This document shows positions 25,382 through 33,281 of a DNA stretch of 33,281 nucleotides, one piece after another (the first letter of the stretch is position 1; each line of letters opens with the position of its first letter). Location: assembly GCF_018449475.1 (NCBI RefSeq), contig NZ_JAHCQH010000010.1, positions 1 through 33,281 of the forward strand, read 5' to 3'. The translations under genes were made by a program, and so were the position numbers. The stretch is from Ancylobacter radicis. Lineage in GTDB: Bacteria; Pseudomonadota; Alphaproteobacteria; Rhizobiales; Xanthobacteraceae. The notes beneath the pieces are model-generated. The model saw only the letters and a list, made by a program, of their open reading frames with translations, was not told where the DNA came from and did no database searches.

Positions 25382-26542
25382 ATGCCGGCAGACGCGCTTA
25401 TTCCTCTCGGTGAGGTGGTCGACACGACGCCGGCCCAGCGCCCCGCCCGCACGGTTCTTCATGGCGTTCATGTCGATCTGGTGCCGTTCGACGCGGACAT
25501 CCATGGCGCCGTGCTTTTCCCGGCCACGCATGGGCCGGGATCGGAGGCGATCTGGGCCTATCTGCCCAATGGCCCCTATGCGGACCAAGCGGCGTTCGAC
25601 GCCTATTACCGGCCGGCGGCGCTGCGCGACGATCCGCTGATGTTCGCGATCATCGACAAGGCGAGCGGCGTCGCGGTCGGCCACGCGACCTATCTGCGGA
25701 TCGACCCGGTGAACCGCTCGATCGAGGTCGGCCACATCCTCTTCACGCCGGCGCTGATGCGCACGGCCGGCGGCACCGAGGCGATGTATCTGATGGCCCG
25801 CCACGTCTTCGAGACGCTGGGCTATCGGCGTTATGAGTGGAAATGCAACGCGCTCAACGCCCCCTCGCGGCGGGCGGCGACGCGCTACGGCTTCCGCTTC
25901 GAGGGAATTTTCCGCCACCACATGATCGTCAAGGGCCGCAACCGCGACACGGCGTGGTTCTCCCTTCTCGGAGAGGAATGGCCGCAGCGGGCGGTGGCGT
26001 TCGAGAGCTGGCTGGCGCCGGATAATTTCGACGCCTCCGGCGCGCAGCGCGTCTCGCTCTCGGTGTTCAACGCCGACACGATGGAGGTGGAGGGCCGCCG
26101 GCTGCGCCGGGCCAGCCTCGACGACCTTGCCGGCATCGAGGTGGTGCAGCAGGGCGCCTATGCGCGCAACCGCATCATTCTTGGCGTCGAGCCGGTGCCG
26201 CTGCTGTGGGATTATCGCGCGGTGATGCGCAGCCGCGAGGTCTGGGTGGTGGACGGCGCCGCCGGCCTCGACGGCGTTCTGGTGCTGCAGGCGCGGGACG
26301 ACGATCTGCTGATCGACAGCCTCGCCACCGCGCCGATGGCGCAGGGCAGCGGGCTCGGCAATGTGCTGCTCGCCGCCGGCGAGGCGCGGGCCCGTGCGCT
26401 CGGCCGCACCACGGCGCGGCTCTACACCGGCGAGCCGCTCTCGGCCAATATCCAGTGGTACCGCCGCAAGGGCTATATGATCGAGCGGGTGGAGCAGATG
26501 CCCGACCGCCGGCTGGTACATATGGCGAAGGCGCTGGGCTGA
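25382..26542 (+). CDS. tandem two-domain GNAT acetyltransferase
   Basis: 386 aa. The first GNAT domain, of RimJ/RimL type, spans about residues 60-200: VNRSIEVGHILFTPALMRTAGG with the acetyl-CoA loop, then RYEWKCNALNAPSRRAATRYGF with the YGFRFEG ending. A second, distinct GNAT domain spans about residues 240-380 (LRRASLDDLAGIE, LIDSLATAPMAQGSGLGNVL, TGEPLSANIQWYRRKGYM). Two acetyl-CoA-binding folds in one chain are unusual for this family; the RimL-like half alone is common. Substrates are unknown: an N-terminal amine or aminoglycoside-like target is possible. The ATG at 25382 has AAGGGA 8 nt upstream. The frame is open far upstream but only as a shadow of the antisense aminotransferase gene. 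It lies 114 bp before map. Confidence 0.82.
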   Translation: MPADALIPLGEVVDTTPAQRPARTVLHGVHVDLVPFDADIHGAVLFPATHGPGSEAIWAYLPNGPYADQAAFDAYYRPAALRDDPLMFAIIDKASGVAVGHATYLRIDPVNRSIEVGHILFTPALMRTAGGTEAMYLMARHVFETLGYRRYEWKCNALNAPSRRAATRYGFRFEGIFRHHMIVKGRNRDTAWFSLLGEEWPQRAVAFESWLAPDNFDASGAQRVSLSVFNADTMEVEGRRLRRASLDDLAGIEVVQQGAYARNRIILGVEPVPLLWDYRAVMRSREVWVVDGAAGLDGVLVLQARDDDLLIDSLATAPMAQGSGLGNVLLAAGEARARALGRTTARLYTGEPLSANIQWYRRKGYMIERVEQMPDRRLVHMAKALG

Positions 26543-26656
26543 CCGGTGCCACGGCCCGGCGCGTGCGGCGCGGCGGGACGGGTGGTGATGCGGGCTTTTC
26601 TTGCGTGCGGGCGCGGATCGCTTACATTCGGGGCAGCCTCAGGACTGGACTCGATC

Positions 26657-27484
26657 ATGACTTACGTGGAAGCCGCCGGCGCGCCGCTGCGCAAGACCGG
26701 CCATATCAAGCTGCACGGGCCGGAAGGCTTCGCCGGCATGCGCAAGGCCGGACGGCTGGCCGCCGAGGCGCTCGATCTGGTGCACGAAATGGTGCGGCCG
26801 GGGATTTCGACCGAGGCGATCGACGACGCCGTGTTCGAATTCGCCATGGATCACGGCGCGCTGCCGGCGACGCTTATGTATCGCGGCTACCGCAAATCCA
26901 CCTGCACCTCGATCAACCACGTGGTCTGCCACGGCATTCCCAATGACAAGCCGCTGCGCGAGGGCGACATCGTCAATGTCGACGTGACGCTGATCGTCGA
27001 TGGCTGGTACGGCGATACGAGCCGCATGTTCCCGGTGGGGGAAATCCCGCGCCGGGCCGAGCGGCTGCTCGACGTGACCTATGAATCGCTGATGCGCGGC
27101 ATCGCCGAGGTGCGGCCGGGCAATCATGTCGGCGATATCGGCGCGGCGATCCAGGATTTCGTCGAGCCGCTGCATATGAGCGTGGTGCGCGATTTCTGCG
27201 GCCATGGCGTCGGCCAGCTGTTCCATGACGAGCCGAACATCGTCCATGTCGGCCGGCGCGGCGACGGGGCGGAACTGCTGCCGGGCATGATCTTCACCAT
27301 CGAGCCGATGATCAATCTCGGCCGGCCGCATGTGAAGGTGCTGTCCGACGGCTGGACCGCGGTGACGCGCGACCGCTCGCTCTCCGCCCAGTTCGAGCAT
27401 GCGGTGGGGGTGACGGAAACCGGGTGCGAGATCTTCACGCTCTCGCCCAAGGGCTATCACAAGCCGATCTTCGGCGACGGCTGA
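26657..27484 (+). CDS. map: methionine aminopeptidase, type I
   Basis: 275 aa. All five dinuclear-metal ligands are present: Asp109 (VNVDVT), Asp120 (GDTSRMF), His183 ([10 protein letters not shown]), Glu216 (FTIEPM) and Glu247 (AQFEHAV). The substrate-pocket His92 is in VCHGIPN. It removes the initiator Met from nascent proteins in the cytoplasm. The ATG at 26657 is chosen from homology to the family N-terminus; upstream in-frame ATGs lie in non-conserved sequence. Its stop is 17 nt before radC, so the two are probably cotranscribed, an arrangement seen in other alphaproteobacteria. Confidence 0.96.
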   Translation: MTYVEAAGAPLRKTGHIKLHGPEGFAGMRKAGRLAAEALDLVHEMVRPGISTEAIDDAVFEFAMDHGALPATLMYRGYRKSTCTSINHVVCHGIPNDKPLREGDIVNVDVTLIVDGWYGDTSRMFPVGEIPRRAERLLDVTYESLMRGIAEVRPGNHVGDIGAAIQDFVEPLHMSVVRDFCGHGVGQLFHDEPNIVHVGRRGDGAELLPGMIFTIEPMINLGRPHVKVLSDGWTAVTRDRSLSAQFEHAVGVTETGCEIFTLSPKGYHKPIFGDG

Positions 27485-27501
27485 GGCACAGCGGAGCCCG
27501 C

Positions 27502-28371
27502 ATGGCGAAGAGGCCGGAGGAGGCAGCTTTCACGGCTCCGGCCGTCGACGGCTTTCCGCATCCCGAGCTGCGGCAGGGTGCGCTTCAGGAGCCGGGGCTT
27601 CAGGATTCCGGGCTTCAGGACTCCGGGCTTCAGGATTCCGGGCTTCAGGATTCCGGGCTTAAGGACTCTGGGCTTAAGGACTCCGGGCTTGAGGAGGCCG
27701 CGCCGCATTTCGTCGGCCATCGCGAAAGGCTGCGCGAGCGTTTCCGTCAGGCGGGGCCCGAGGCGCTGGCCGATTACGAATTGCTGGAACTGGTGCTGTT
27801 CCGTGCCGTGCCGCGCGCCGACGTCAAGCCGCTTGCCAAGAAGCTGATCGAACGCTTCGGCTCCTTCGCCGAGGTGATCGCGGCCTCGCCCGAGCGGCTG
27901 CGCGAGGTGAAGGGCGTGGGCGAGGCCATCATCACCGAGTTCAAGGTGGTCGGCGCCGCTGTCGAGCGGGTAACGCGCGAGGCGGTGCGGGCGCGCCCGG
28001 TGCTCTCCTCCTGGAGCGCGGTGCTGGCCCATTGCCGGGCCTCCATGGCCTTTGCCGACAAGGAGCAGTTCCGCATCCTGTTTCTCGACAAGCGCAACCA
28101 GCTCATTCTCGACGAGGTGCAGCAGCGCGGCACGGTGGACCACACGCCGGTCTATCCGCGCGAGGTGGTGAAGCGCGCGCTGGAGCTCGCCGCCAGCGCG
28201 GTGATCCTCGTGCACAACCATCCGAGCGGCGACCCCACCCCCTCCAGCGCCGACATCCAGATGACCAAGACCATCATCGATGTGGCCAAGCCCCTCGGCA
28301 TCGAGGTGCATGACCACATCATTGTCGGCAAGGACGGCCATGCCAGCCTGCGCGGGCTGCGGCTGATCTGA
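27502..28371 (+). CDS. radC: RadC family (JAMM/MPN+) protein with N-terminal pentapeptide repeat
   Basis: 289 aa; typical RadC proteins are about 220-250. The ATG at 27502 has GGAG 6 nt upstream. Residues 32-61 are six tandem pentapeptides (GLQDS x4, GLKDS x2) plus a decayed GLEEA, encoded by near-identical 15-bp units. This tract is absent from ordinary RadC. Next come the helix-hairpin-helix region ([18 protein letters not shown]...[14 protein letters not shown]) and the MPN+ domain with the metal motif [14 protein letters not shown] (HxHx7SxxD). RadC is annotated as DNA repair by tradition, but its true role is unsettled; a metalloprotease/isopeptidase-like fold is known for the domain. 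It is downstream of map by 17 nt. Confidence 0.93.
   Translation: MAKRPEEAAFTAPAVDGFPHPELRQGALQEPGLQDSGLQDSGLQDSGLQDSGLKDSGLKDSGLEEAAPHFVGHRERLRERFRQAGPEALADYELLELVLFRAVPRADVKPLAKKLIERFGSFAEVIAASPERLREVKGVGEAIITEFKVVGAAVERVTREAVRARPVLSSWSAVLAHCRASMAFADKEQFRILFLDKRNQLILDEVQQRGTVDHTPVYPREVVKRALELAASAVILVHNHPSGDPTPSSADIQMTKTIIDVAKPLGIEVHDHIIVGKDGHASLRGLRLI
27595..27699 (+). repeat. 15-bp in-frame tandem repeat (minisatellite) inside radC
   Basis: Six and a partial seventh copy of GGGCTTCAGGATTCC-like 15-mers. Copies 1-4 are GGGCTTCAGGA(T/C)TCC, copies 5-6 GGGCTTAAGGACTC(T/C), and the last is GGGCTTGAGGAGGCC. They encode [15 protein letters not shown]. The period is a multiple of 3, so changes in copy number keep the reading frame. 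Confidence 0.95.
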
Positions 28372-28385
28372 ACCGTCTGTCAGTC

Positions 28386-29600
28386 TCAGGCCGGCACGCT
28401 CTCCCAGGCCGGGAACGGGTCCGGCAGATGGCGGTAGGGCACGGGATCGAACAGGTTCGGCTTGAGCGGGCCGACCAGGCATTCATCGAGTGCCGCGCGG
28501 ATCGCCGCCTCGTCGAGATTGACGCCGATGAACACCAGTTCCTGCCGCCGGTCGCCATAGCCGGGCGTCCAGTGCGCGCGCAGCCATGAGCGCCAGTCGG
28601 GCTGCGTCGGCCAATGCTCGGTCGGGATCGCCGCCCACCACTGGCCGATCGAGCCGGTGCGGCAGATGGCGCCGGCCAGCGACATTTCCCCGACGCGGCG
28701 CGGGCGGGTGGCGAGCCAGAACAGGCCCTTGGCGCGCACCAGCCCCGGCCAGGTCTGCGCCAGGAAGGCGTTGAACTTCTCGGGATGGAAGGGACGGCGG
28801 GCGCGGTAGACGAAGCTGGAGACGCCGTATTCCTCGGTCTCCGGCACATGGTCCTTGAAGCCGTTCAACTCCTTGAACCAGGTGGGGTGCTGGTGCGCGG
28901 CCTCGAAATCGAAGCGCCCGGTGCCGAGTATGTCCTTCAGCGGGACATGGGCGTGGTCGGCCTCAATGATCAGGGCGTCCGGGTTCAGCGCCTTCACCAC
29001 GCCGCGCACCTCATGACGGCGGGCCGGGGCGACGTCGGAGACCTTGTTGAGCACGATGACATCGGCGAACTCGATCTGGTCGGTGAGCAGATCGACCAGC
29101 GTGCGCTCATCCTCCTCGCCCGCCGTCTCGCCGCGGTCGCGCAGAAAGTCGCGCGAGCCGAAATCCTTGAGTAGGTTGGCCGCGTCGACCACCGTGACCA
29201 TGGTGTCGAGCCGGGCGATATCGGAGAGCGAGAAACCGTCCTCGTCGCGGAATTCGAAGGTGGCGGCGACCGGGAGCGGCTCGGCGACGCCGGTCGATTC
29301 GATCAGCAGATAATCGAAGCGTCCCTCGCCGGCGAGCCGGCGCACCTCGGCCAGAAGGTCGTCGCGCAGGGTGCAGCAGATGCAGCCATTGGTCATTTCG
29401 ACCAGCTTTTCCTCGGTGTGCGACAGGTTCGCCCCGCCCGCCCGCACCAGCTCGGCGTCGATGTTCACCTCCGACATGTCGTTGACGATGACCGCGACCC
29501 GCAGCCCCTCGCGATTGGCCAGCACATGGTTGAGCAGGGTGGTCTTGCCCGCGCCGAGAAAGCCGGAAAGCACCGTTACCGGAAGGCGTTGGTCGGACAT
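28386..29600 (-). CDS. CobW/COG0523 family GTPase (putative zinc metallochaperone)
   Basis: 404 aa. The G3E GTPase domain has Walker [10 protein letters not shown] (residues 13-21), the metal-binding CxCC motif NGCICC (Cys73, Cys75, Cys76), ESTGVAEP (Mg/switch), and NKVSD (guanine specificity). The CobW C-terminal domain starts near [17 protein letters not shown]. The family inserts or delivers metal; members with CxCC (ZNG1/YciC/ZigA type) act in zinc homeostasis, others in cobalamin or nitrile hydratase. No cobalamin genes are nearby. A perfect palindrome 24-38 nt upstream of the start resembles a Zur box, which supports the zinc role (inference). The ATG at 29600 is used because the family N-terminus [13 protein letters not shown] follows; an upstream ATG at 29639 lies in the operator. 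Confidence 0.9.
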   Translation of the reverse strand: MSDQRLPVTVLSGFLGAGKTTLLNHVLANREGLRVAVIVNDMSEVNIDAELVRAGGANLSHTEEKLVEMTNGCICCTLRDDLLAEVRRLAGEGRFDYLLIESTGVAEPLPVAATFEFRDEDGFSLSDIARLDTMVTVVDAANLLKDFGSRDFLRDRGETAGEEDERTLVDLLTDQIEFADVIVLNKVSDVAPARRHEVRGVVKALNPDALIIEADHAHVPLKDILGTGRFDFEAAHQHPTWFKELNGFKDHVPETEEYGVSSFVYRARRPFHPEKFNAFLAQTWPGLVRAKGLFWLATRPRRVGEMSLAGAICRTGSIGQWWAAIPTEHWPTQPDWRSWLRAHWTPGYGDRRQELVFIGVNLDEAAIRAALDECLVGPLKPNLFDPVPYRHLPDPFPAWESVPA

Positions 29601-29623
29601 CAATGCGCGCTCCAATTGAATAT

Positions 29624-29638
29624 TGATACAATGTATCA
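29624..29638 (-). promoter_or_regulatory. perfect 15-bp palindrome, possible Zur operator
   Basis: TGATACA-A-TGTATCA, perfect 7-bp arms around a single A. It is followed on the minus strand by ATATTCAATTGGAGCG and the COG0523 ATG. Zur boxes are AT-rich symmetric sites of this size (TGTTATA...TATAACA), so this is a plausible variant; binding is not shown. Confidence 0.5.
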
Positions 29639-29690
29639 TTTCTCATGGATCGACCCGATGGACAAGCCCCGTCGAGGTGGCGCGGACCGC

Positions 29691-29719
29691 AAAAGCAAAC
29701 GGCGCCGTCACCGGCGCCG
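29691..29719 (-). terminator. Rho-independent terminator of the DUF1254 gene
   Basis: CGGCGCCG-TCAC-CGGCGCCG, a perfect 8-bp stem with a 4-nt loop, followed on the minus strand by TTTGCTTTT. It lies 28 nt after the DUF1254 stop codon. Confidence 0.8.
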
Positions 29720-29746
29720 CTGCAACTCATTGAGATGATGGAGAAA

Positions 29747-31177
29747 TCAGGCGACGCGCACAATGCCCGGCGGCTGCCAGGTGCCCTTGCCGGCCGGCAG
29801 GATGGAGGGCGTGCCGGTCTTCGGCCAGTAGAGCCGCATGACCAGATAGATCGGCCCGTCCGGCGCCGGGAGCCAGTTCGATTCCTTGTCCGCGCCGGGG
29901 GTATCCTTCTGGATGTAGAGCGTCACCGAGCCGTCCGGGTTGGTCTTGAGCGTGGGCAGCATGGGCGAGTTGATGAGGTAGCGGTCGATCGGGTTCTTCA
30001 CCAGCAGCTGCGTCGTGCCGTCATACATCGTTACCGACCAGAAGGCGTTTACCGGTGGCAGGGCGTCCTTGGCGAAGGTGAGCGTGTAGCGGTGCTTCGC
30101 GCCGTCGAGCGGCTGGCCGTCCTTGTCGGTGCGGGTCGCCGGATAGACCGCCTCGGCCGCGTCATTGCCGTAAATGCCGAGCTTGGCGGCGGCGGCGCGC
30201 AGCTTCCAGTCGCCATGGTAGAATTCCGCGTCGCCGAATACCGAGCCGACGCGCCAGCCATTCACATCCGTGCCGATGGCGGCGACCGCTTCCTCGAGCC
30301 GCTGCTGGCCTTCCTGCAGGCCGGCGAGGATCTCCGCCTGCTCCTCGACCGGCATCTCATGCACGCGGAAGCTGCGCCCCGGCCCGACGCCGATGCGCTT
30401 CAGCTGCTCGCGGATCCAGCGTTCCTCGGGCCGGGGAGGGGCGGCCCGCAGGGCGAAGTCGAGATAGGCGAAGAATTCCTTGTCGAACCGCTCTTTCGAG
30501 AAGGCCGGGTAGCGGAAATGCTCCGCGGGCTTGGGCTCGCCCGTGCCGAGGAAGGTGCTGAGCGGGCGCGCCTGATAGCCGGCCTGCACCGTCTTCACCT
30601 TGTCGAGGTCGGCCGCGTCAAACAGCTGGGTGCGGAAGATCACCAGCGAGAAGAAGGTCGAGGAGCGGAACACGCGGTCAATGCCGGGCGGGGTGGGACC
30701 GAACCAGCGCGGGCCGACCACCATGTAATGACCGGCGCCATTACCGGTCGTGCGGCTGCCGGCATAGCCGTAATTATAGGTGTTGCCGTCGACGAACTGC
30801 ACGCTGACATAACGCGTGGGGTCAACCGCCGGCACGGAGACCACCACCGGCTCGGCCAGCAGATCCAGCCATGCCAGGGAATAGGGCGTGTCGCTGTTCG
30901 GCGTGACGATGGAGCTGTCCTGCCAGGTGAACAGCCGCGCCTCATTATGGACGGTGTTGAACGGCGCTTTCCACTGGCCCGATTTCGGATCAAGCACCTG
31001 ATCGAACATCACCCCGTAATTCATCACCAGAGGCAGGCCGTAAATATAGCCGGCGGCGGCGATCTGCCGGGGGCCGAGCAGGCCGGGCCGTGTGTCCTGC
31101 GCGAGCGCGGGGAGGGAGAGCGCCGGCGCAAGCGCGGCGGCGGCGGAAGTGCGAAGCAGGTCGCGACGGGTCAGCAC
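29747..31177 (-). CDS. DUF1254/DUF1214 domain protein, Tat-exported
   Basis: 476 aa. The N-terminus MLTRRDLLRTSAAAALAPALSLPALAQ has the twin-Arg (TRRDLL) and AxA cleavage pattern of a Tat signal peptide. DUF1254 follows at about residues 45-190 (YIYGLPLVMNYGVMF, NTVHNEARLF, VTPNSDTPYS, the last two typical). DUF1214 is near the C-terminus (NAFWSVTMYDGTTQLLVKNP, RYLINSP, LYIQKDTPG, NWLPAPDGPIYLVMRLYWP). The function of this family is unknown; several are found in catabolic or stress regions. It is periplasmic by prediction. It is preceded by AAGGAGT a few nt upstream of the ATG at 31177 and has its own terminator. Confidence 0.9.
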   Translation of the reverse strand: MLTRRDLLRTSAAAALAPALSLPALAQDTRPGLLGPRQIAAAGYIYGLPLVMNYGVMFDQVLDPKSGQWKAPFNTVHNEARLFTWQDSSIVTPNSDTPYSLAWLDLLAEPVVVSVPAVDPTRYVSVQFVDGNTYNYGYAGSRTTGNGAGHYMVVGPRWFGPTPPGIDRVFRSSTFFSLVIFRTQLFDAADLDKVKTVQAGYQARPLSTFLGTGEPKPAEHFRYPAFSKERFDKEFFAYLDFALRAAPPRPEERWIREQLKRIGVGPGRSFRVHEMPVEEQAEILAGLQEGQQRLEEAVAAIGTDVNGWRVGSVFGDAEFYHGDWKLRAAAAKLGIYGNDAAEAVYPATRTDKDGQPLDGAKHRYTLTFAKDALPPVNAFWSVTMYDGTTQLLVKNPIDRYLINSPMLPTLKTNPDGSVTLYIQKDTPGADKESNWLPAPDGPIYLVMRLYWPKTGTPSILPAGKGTWQPPGIVRVA

Positions 31178-31456
31178 GGGGGTACTCCTTGGCGCCTTGT
31201 CGATCGGCGGGGCGTGATCCCTACCGTCCCCAAGATTACGGCGTAACCTTGAAGAAAAGCCTCAAGTATTGGCGTGCCGCGCCCTTGCGCGCCGAAAACA
31301 TCCTCTGCCGTAGCGGCATTGTCGGTGCTTTCGAACCGGGCTCTGTGCCGCGCGCGGCGGGCGGCACTACCGCCCAGCACGACCGCAAGCTCTCCCGGAA
31401 AGCTCTAGGCCCATTGGTCCATGGCCGCTAGGCTGGTCCACCCGTAACGCGGTGCC
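31178..31456. other. 279-bp divergent region DUF1254 / threonine ammonia-lyase
   Basis: No gene, repeat or strong palindrome was recognised. It presumably holds the divergent promoters; none was assigned. Confidence 0.4.
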
Positions 31457-32683
31457 ATGAGGATCATGACCGTCGATATTACCTTGAGCGATGTGGAAGC
31501 GGCCGCCGCGCGGATCGCCGGCGCGGTGCCGCAGACGCCTTTCGTGCATTCGCAGACGCTGTCGCGCAAGCTCGGCGCCGAGGTCTGGCTGAAATTCGAA
31601 AATCTGCAATTCACCGCCTCCTTCAAGGAGCGCGGCGCGCTGAACAAGCTGCTCTCGCTCACCGATGAGGAGCGCGCGCGGGGCGTGATCGCGGCCTCCG
31701 CCGGCAATCACGCGCAGGGGCTCGCCTATCATTCCCGGCGCACCGGCGTCGAGGCGACCATCGTCATGCCGACCCTGACCCCGAACCTCAAGGTGGAGCG
31801 CGTGCGCGAGCACGGCGCCCGCGTGGTGTTGCACGGCGCGGGTTTTGCCGAGGCGGCCGCCGAGATGACGCGGCTGGCGCGGGAGGAGGGGCTCACCATC
31901 GTCCACCCCTTTGATGATCCGCAGGTGATCGCCGGGCAGGGGACGGCGACGCTGGAAATGCTGCACGCGGTGCCGGAACTCGACACGCTGGCCGTGCCGA
32001 TCGGCGGCGGCGGGCTGATCGCCGGGGCGACCGTGGTGGCGCGGGCGCTGCGGCCGGATATGCGCATTGTCGGCGTGCAGTCGGAGATCTTTCCCGGCAT
32101 GGCGCGGGCGGTCGGGTGGTTCGACGGGAACCCGGCGCCCGGCTCCTCGGTGGCGGAGGGCATCGCCGTGCTCGACCCCGGCCAGATCACCCGCGCCATC
32201 GTGCGTGCCGGCGTCGACGAGATCGCGGTGGTGGAGGAGGACTGCATCGAGGAAGCCATCGCGCTGTTGCTCGGCATCGAGAAGACGCTGTGCGAGGGCG
32301 CCGGCGCGGCCGGCATCGCCGCCATGCTGGCGCGGCCGGAGCTTTTTCGCGGGCGCAAGGTCGGGGTGATCCTGTCCGGCGGCAATATCGACACGCGCGT
32401 GCTGGTCGCCGTGCTGCAGCGCCATCTCACGCGGGCCGGGCGGATGGTGCGCATCCGCGCCGAGCTGCCGGACAATCCCGGTGCGCTGGCCCGGCTCACC
32501 GCCGTGGTGGCGGCGCAGGGCGGCAATATCTACGAATTGCGCCATGAAAGGCTGGCCGCGACCAGCCGCGCCAAGGAAAGCTCGGTCTCGCTCGATGTCG
32601 AACTGCGCGATCCCGCCGACCTGCCGGCGCTGATGGAGCGGCTCTCGGCCGAGCAGTTCCGCGTCCGGCGGGACGAGTTCTGA
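31457..32683 (+). CDS. threonine ammonia-lyase (biodegradative/short type, with ACT domain)
   Basis: 408 aa. A fold-type II PLP enzyme: PLP Lys57 (FTASFKERGAL), the Ser/Asn loop SAGNHAQG, the phosphate-binding loop PIGGGGLI, and Ser of LSGGN. A C-terminal ACT-type regulatory domain begins near residue 330 (MVRIRAELPDNPGALARLT...VSLDVELRD). It converts threonine (or serine) to 2-oxobutyrate (pyruvate) and ammonia. Length and the single ACT domain point to the TdcB-like short type with an added ACT domain rather than the longer two-ACT IlvA. The start is either 31457 or 31466 (GAGG lies 3 nt before the second). It is the last gene before the rRNA operon promoter. Confidence 0.88.
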   Translation: MRIMTVDITLSDVEAAAARIAGAVPQTPFVHSQTLSRKLGAEVWLKFENLQFTASFKERGALNKLLSLTDEERARGVIAASAGNHAQGLAYHSRRTGVEATIVMPTLTPNLKVERVREHGARVVLHGAGFAEAAAEMTRLAREEGLTIVHPFDDPQVIAGQGTATLEMLHAVPELDTLAVPIGGGGLIAGATVVARALRPDMRIVGVQSEIFPGMARAVGWFDGNPAPGSSVAEGIAVLDPGQITRAIVRAGVDEIAVVEEDCIEEAIALLLGIEKTLCEGAGAAGIAAMLARPELFRGRKVGVILSGGNIDTRVLVAVLQRHLTRAGRMVRIRAELPDNPGALARLTAVVAAQGGNIYELRHERLAATSRAKESSVSLDVELRDPADLPALMERLSAEQFRVRRDEF

Positions 32684-32946
32684 GCGTCCCCGCGGCCCAG
32701 CGGGAGCCCCGCGAAGGGCTTTGGCGGGGGCTCCCGGAGAGCCCGGAAAGGGGGGGCTTGGGCCGCCCGATTCCATGACGGTTTCGCGATCCGGGCGGGC
32801 TTTGGGGCGCGGGTTTCGGAGCGCCAAAATCTCAAAATCAGCCGCAAACCCTTGTGCTGAAATGGTTTTGATGGTGGTGGCGGGATGGGTTATCCCCAGG
32901 GCGAGACGGCGCGGAGCCCTGTCACAAGAATTTCGGAAAATGCCCG
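32684..32946. other. intergenic region before the rRNA promoter
   Basis: It holds a strong hairpin CGGGAGCCCC / GGGGCTCCCG (32701-32736, 10-bp stem, 16-nt loop), a likely terminator of the threonine ammonia-lyase gene. It then has about 200 bp with no gene or clear repeat. Confidence 0.55.
32701..32736 (+). terminator. hairpin downstream of the threonine ammonia-lyase gene
   Basis: Perfect 10-bp stem with a 16-nt loop, 18 nt after the stop codon; no T-run. Confidence 0.55.
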
Positions 32947-32976
32947 TTGACAGTCCGCCGGGCCTCCCCCTATAAA
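32947..32976 (+). promoter_or_regulatory. strong sigma70-type promoter of an rRNA operon
   Basis: TTGACA (32947-32952), an 18-nt spacer, then TATAAA (32971-32976): a consensus -35 and near-consensus -10. The TATAAA-GCGCCCATCGACGCGGCGC context is typical of rrn promoters in Hyphomicrobiales. It drives the untranslated leader to the right edge. Confidence 0.8.
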
Positions 32977-33281
32977 GCGCCCATCGACGCGGCGCCCACC
33001 GCTTCCGGCGAGTTTGGCGCTCCTCTGCAGCATCCCAAGGATGATGGCGGTTGGAACGGATGGCGAAAGCCACCCGGCGAAAAGATGTCGACACTTCTAA
33101 GGGTGTGAGCCCTTAGATTGAGGGCTTCGGTTCTCTGCTGGCTTTGAGCTGGCGTGCTGTTTGACAAGTTAAGATGAAGAAAGAGAAACGTGGACGGCGG
33201 GGTCCTTGCGGATGTCCGATCCTTCGGGGTTGGATGTCGGATGAGACTTCGGCGGTCTTACGTTCTCGGAACCGCGTTACC
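32977..33281 (+). other. rRNA operon leader (precursor 5' region of 16S rRNA)
   Basis: No ribosome binding site or open gene. It contains TAAGGG-TGTGAG-CCCTTA (33098-33115), a boxA-like TGCTGTTTGACA (33155-33166), and GATGAAGAAAGAGAAACGTG followed by GACGGCGG (from 33173), the sequence usually found ahead of alphaproteobacterial 16S genes. The pre-rRNA processing stem probably begins around 33205. The 16S start (AGAGTTTGATC) is not reached. Confidence 0.75.

Noticed and set aside
33155..33281. tRNA or 16S gene inside the right edge
   Set aside because: No cloverleaf and no AGAGTTTGATC 16S start were found; only leader sequence is present.

Overview
The window is GC-rich (roughly 65% by eye) chromosomal DNA with NTG starts, AGGAG-type ribosome binding sites, 'GTCATCCCCGGG...TTGACCCGGGGATCCACG' interspersed repeats and a map-radC pair. 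Together these point to an alphaproteobacterium of the order Hyphomicrobiales (Rhizobiales), plausibly near Xanthobacteraceae (Ancylobacter/Starkeya-like). The family placement is inference only.

Region 1 (1-4229): glyoxylate assimilation. A minus-strand operon gcl-hyi-glxR (glxR is cut by the left edge) turns two glyoxylates into tartronate semialdehyde and CO2, interconverts it with hydroxypyruvate, and reduces it to glycerate. A divergent IclR-family regulator sits across a 361-bp region that carries several related inverted repeats.

Region 2 (4230-15562): oxalate uptake and breakdown. A minus-strand series gntR1-oxc-frcB-frcA encodes oxalyl-CoA decarboxylase and two formyl-CoA:oxalate CoA-transferase paralogs. 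A second, very similar GntR regulator (gntR2, minus) is divergent from an OxlT-like oxalate/formate transporter, and a second OxlT-like transporter follows. The module therefore has three paralog pairs (frc, gntR, oxlT-like) around a single oxc. A 16-bp motif, TGGTATGC(C/A)AAATTTT, lies upstream of both gntR1-oxc and the first transporter and is a candidate GntR operator. Oxalate would enter by exchange, be activated to oxalyl-CoA and decarboxylated to formyl-CoA. The formyl-CoA hands its CoA to the next oxalate and releases formate. Glyoxylate derived from oxalate or C2 compounds would be assimilated by region 1.

Region 3 (15563-32683): housekeeping and mixed genes. In order: a NUDIX hydrolase, an isonitrile hydratase-like DJ-1/PfpI protein, thiC under a TPP riboswitch with a visible Shine-Dalgarno-sequestering hairpin, a periplasmic MltB-type lytic transglycosylase, a CDF metal transporter, KDG kinase and an SDR, an LprI/DUF1311-type secreted protein overlapping an aminotransferase, a tandem GNAT acetyltransferase, map and radC (RadC carries an N-terminal pentapeptide repeat), a COG0523/CobW GTPase behind a perfect 15-bp palindrome, a Tat-type DUF1254 protein, and a threonine ammonia-lyase.

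Region 4 (32684-33281): a strong consensus promoter (TTGACA-N18-TATAAA) followed by a long untranslated stretch containing a boxA-like element and the sequence typical of alphaproteobacterial 16S rRNA leaders. An rRNA operon probably begins just beyond the right edge.

No CRISPR array, prophage, intact insertion sequence, tRNA or defence system was recognised. The most interesting material is the duplicated oxalate regulon and its candidate regulatory sites.
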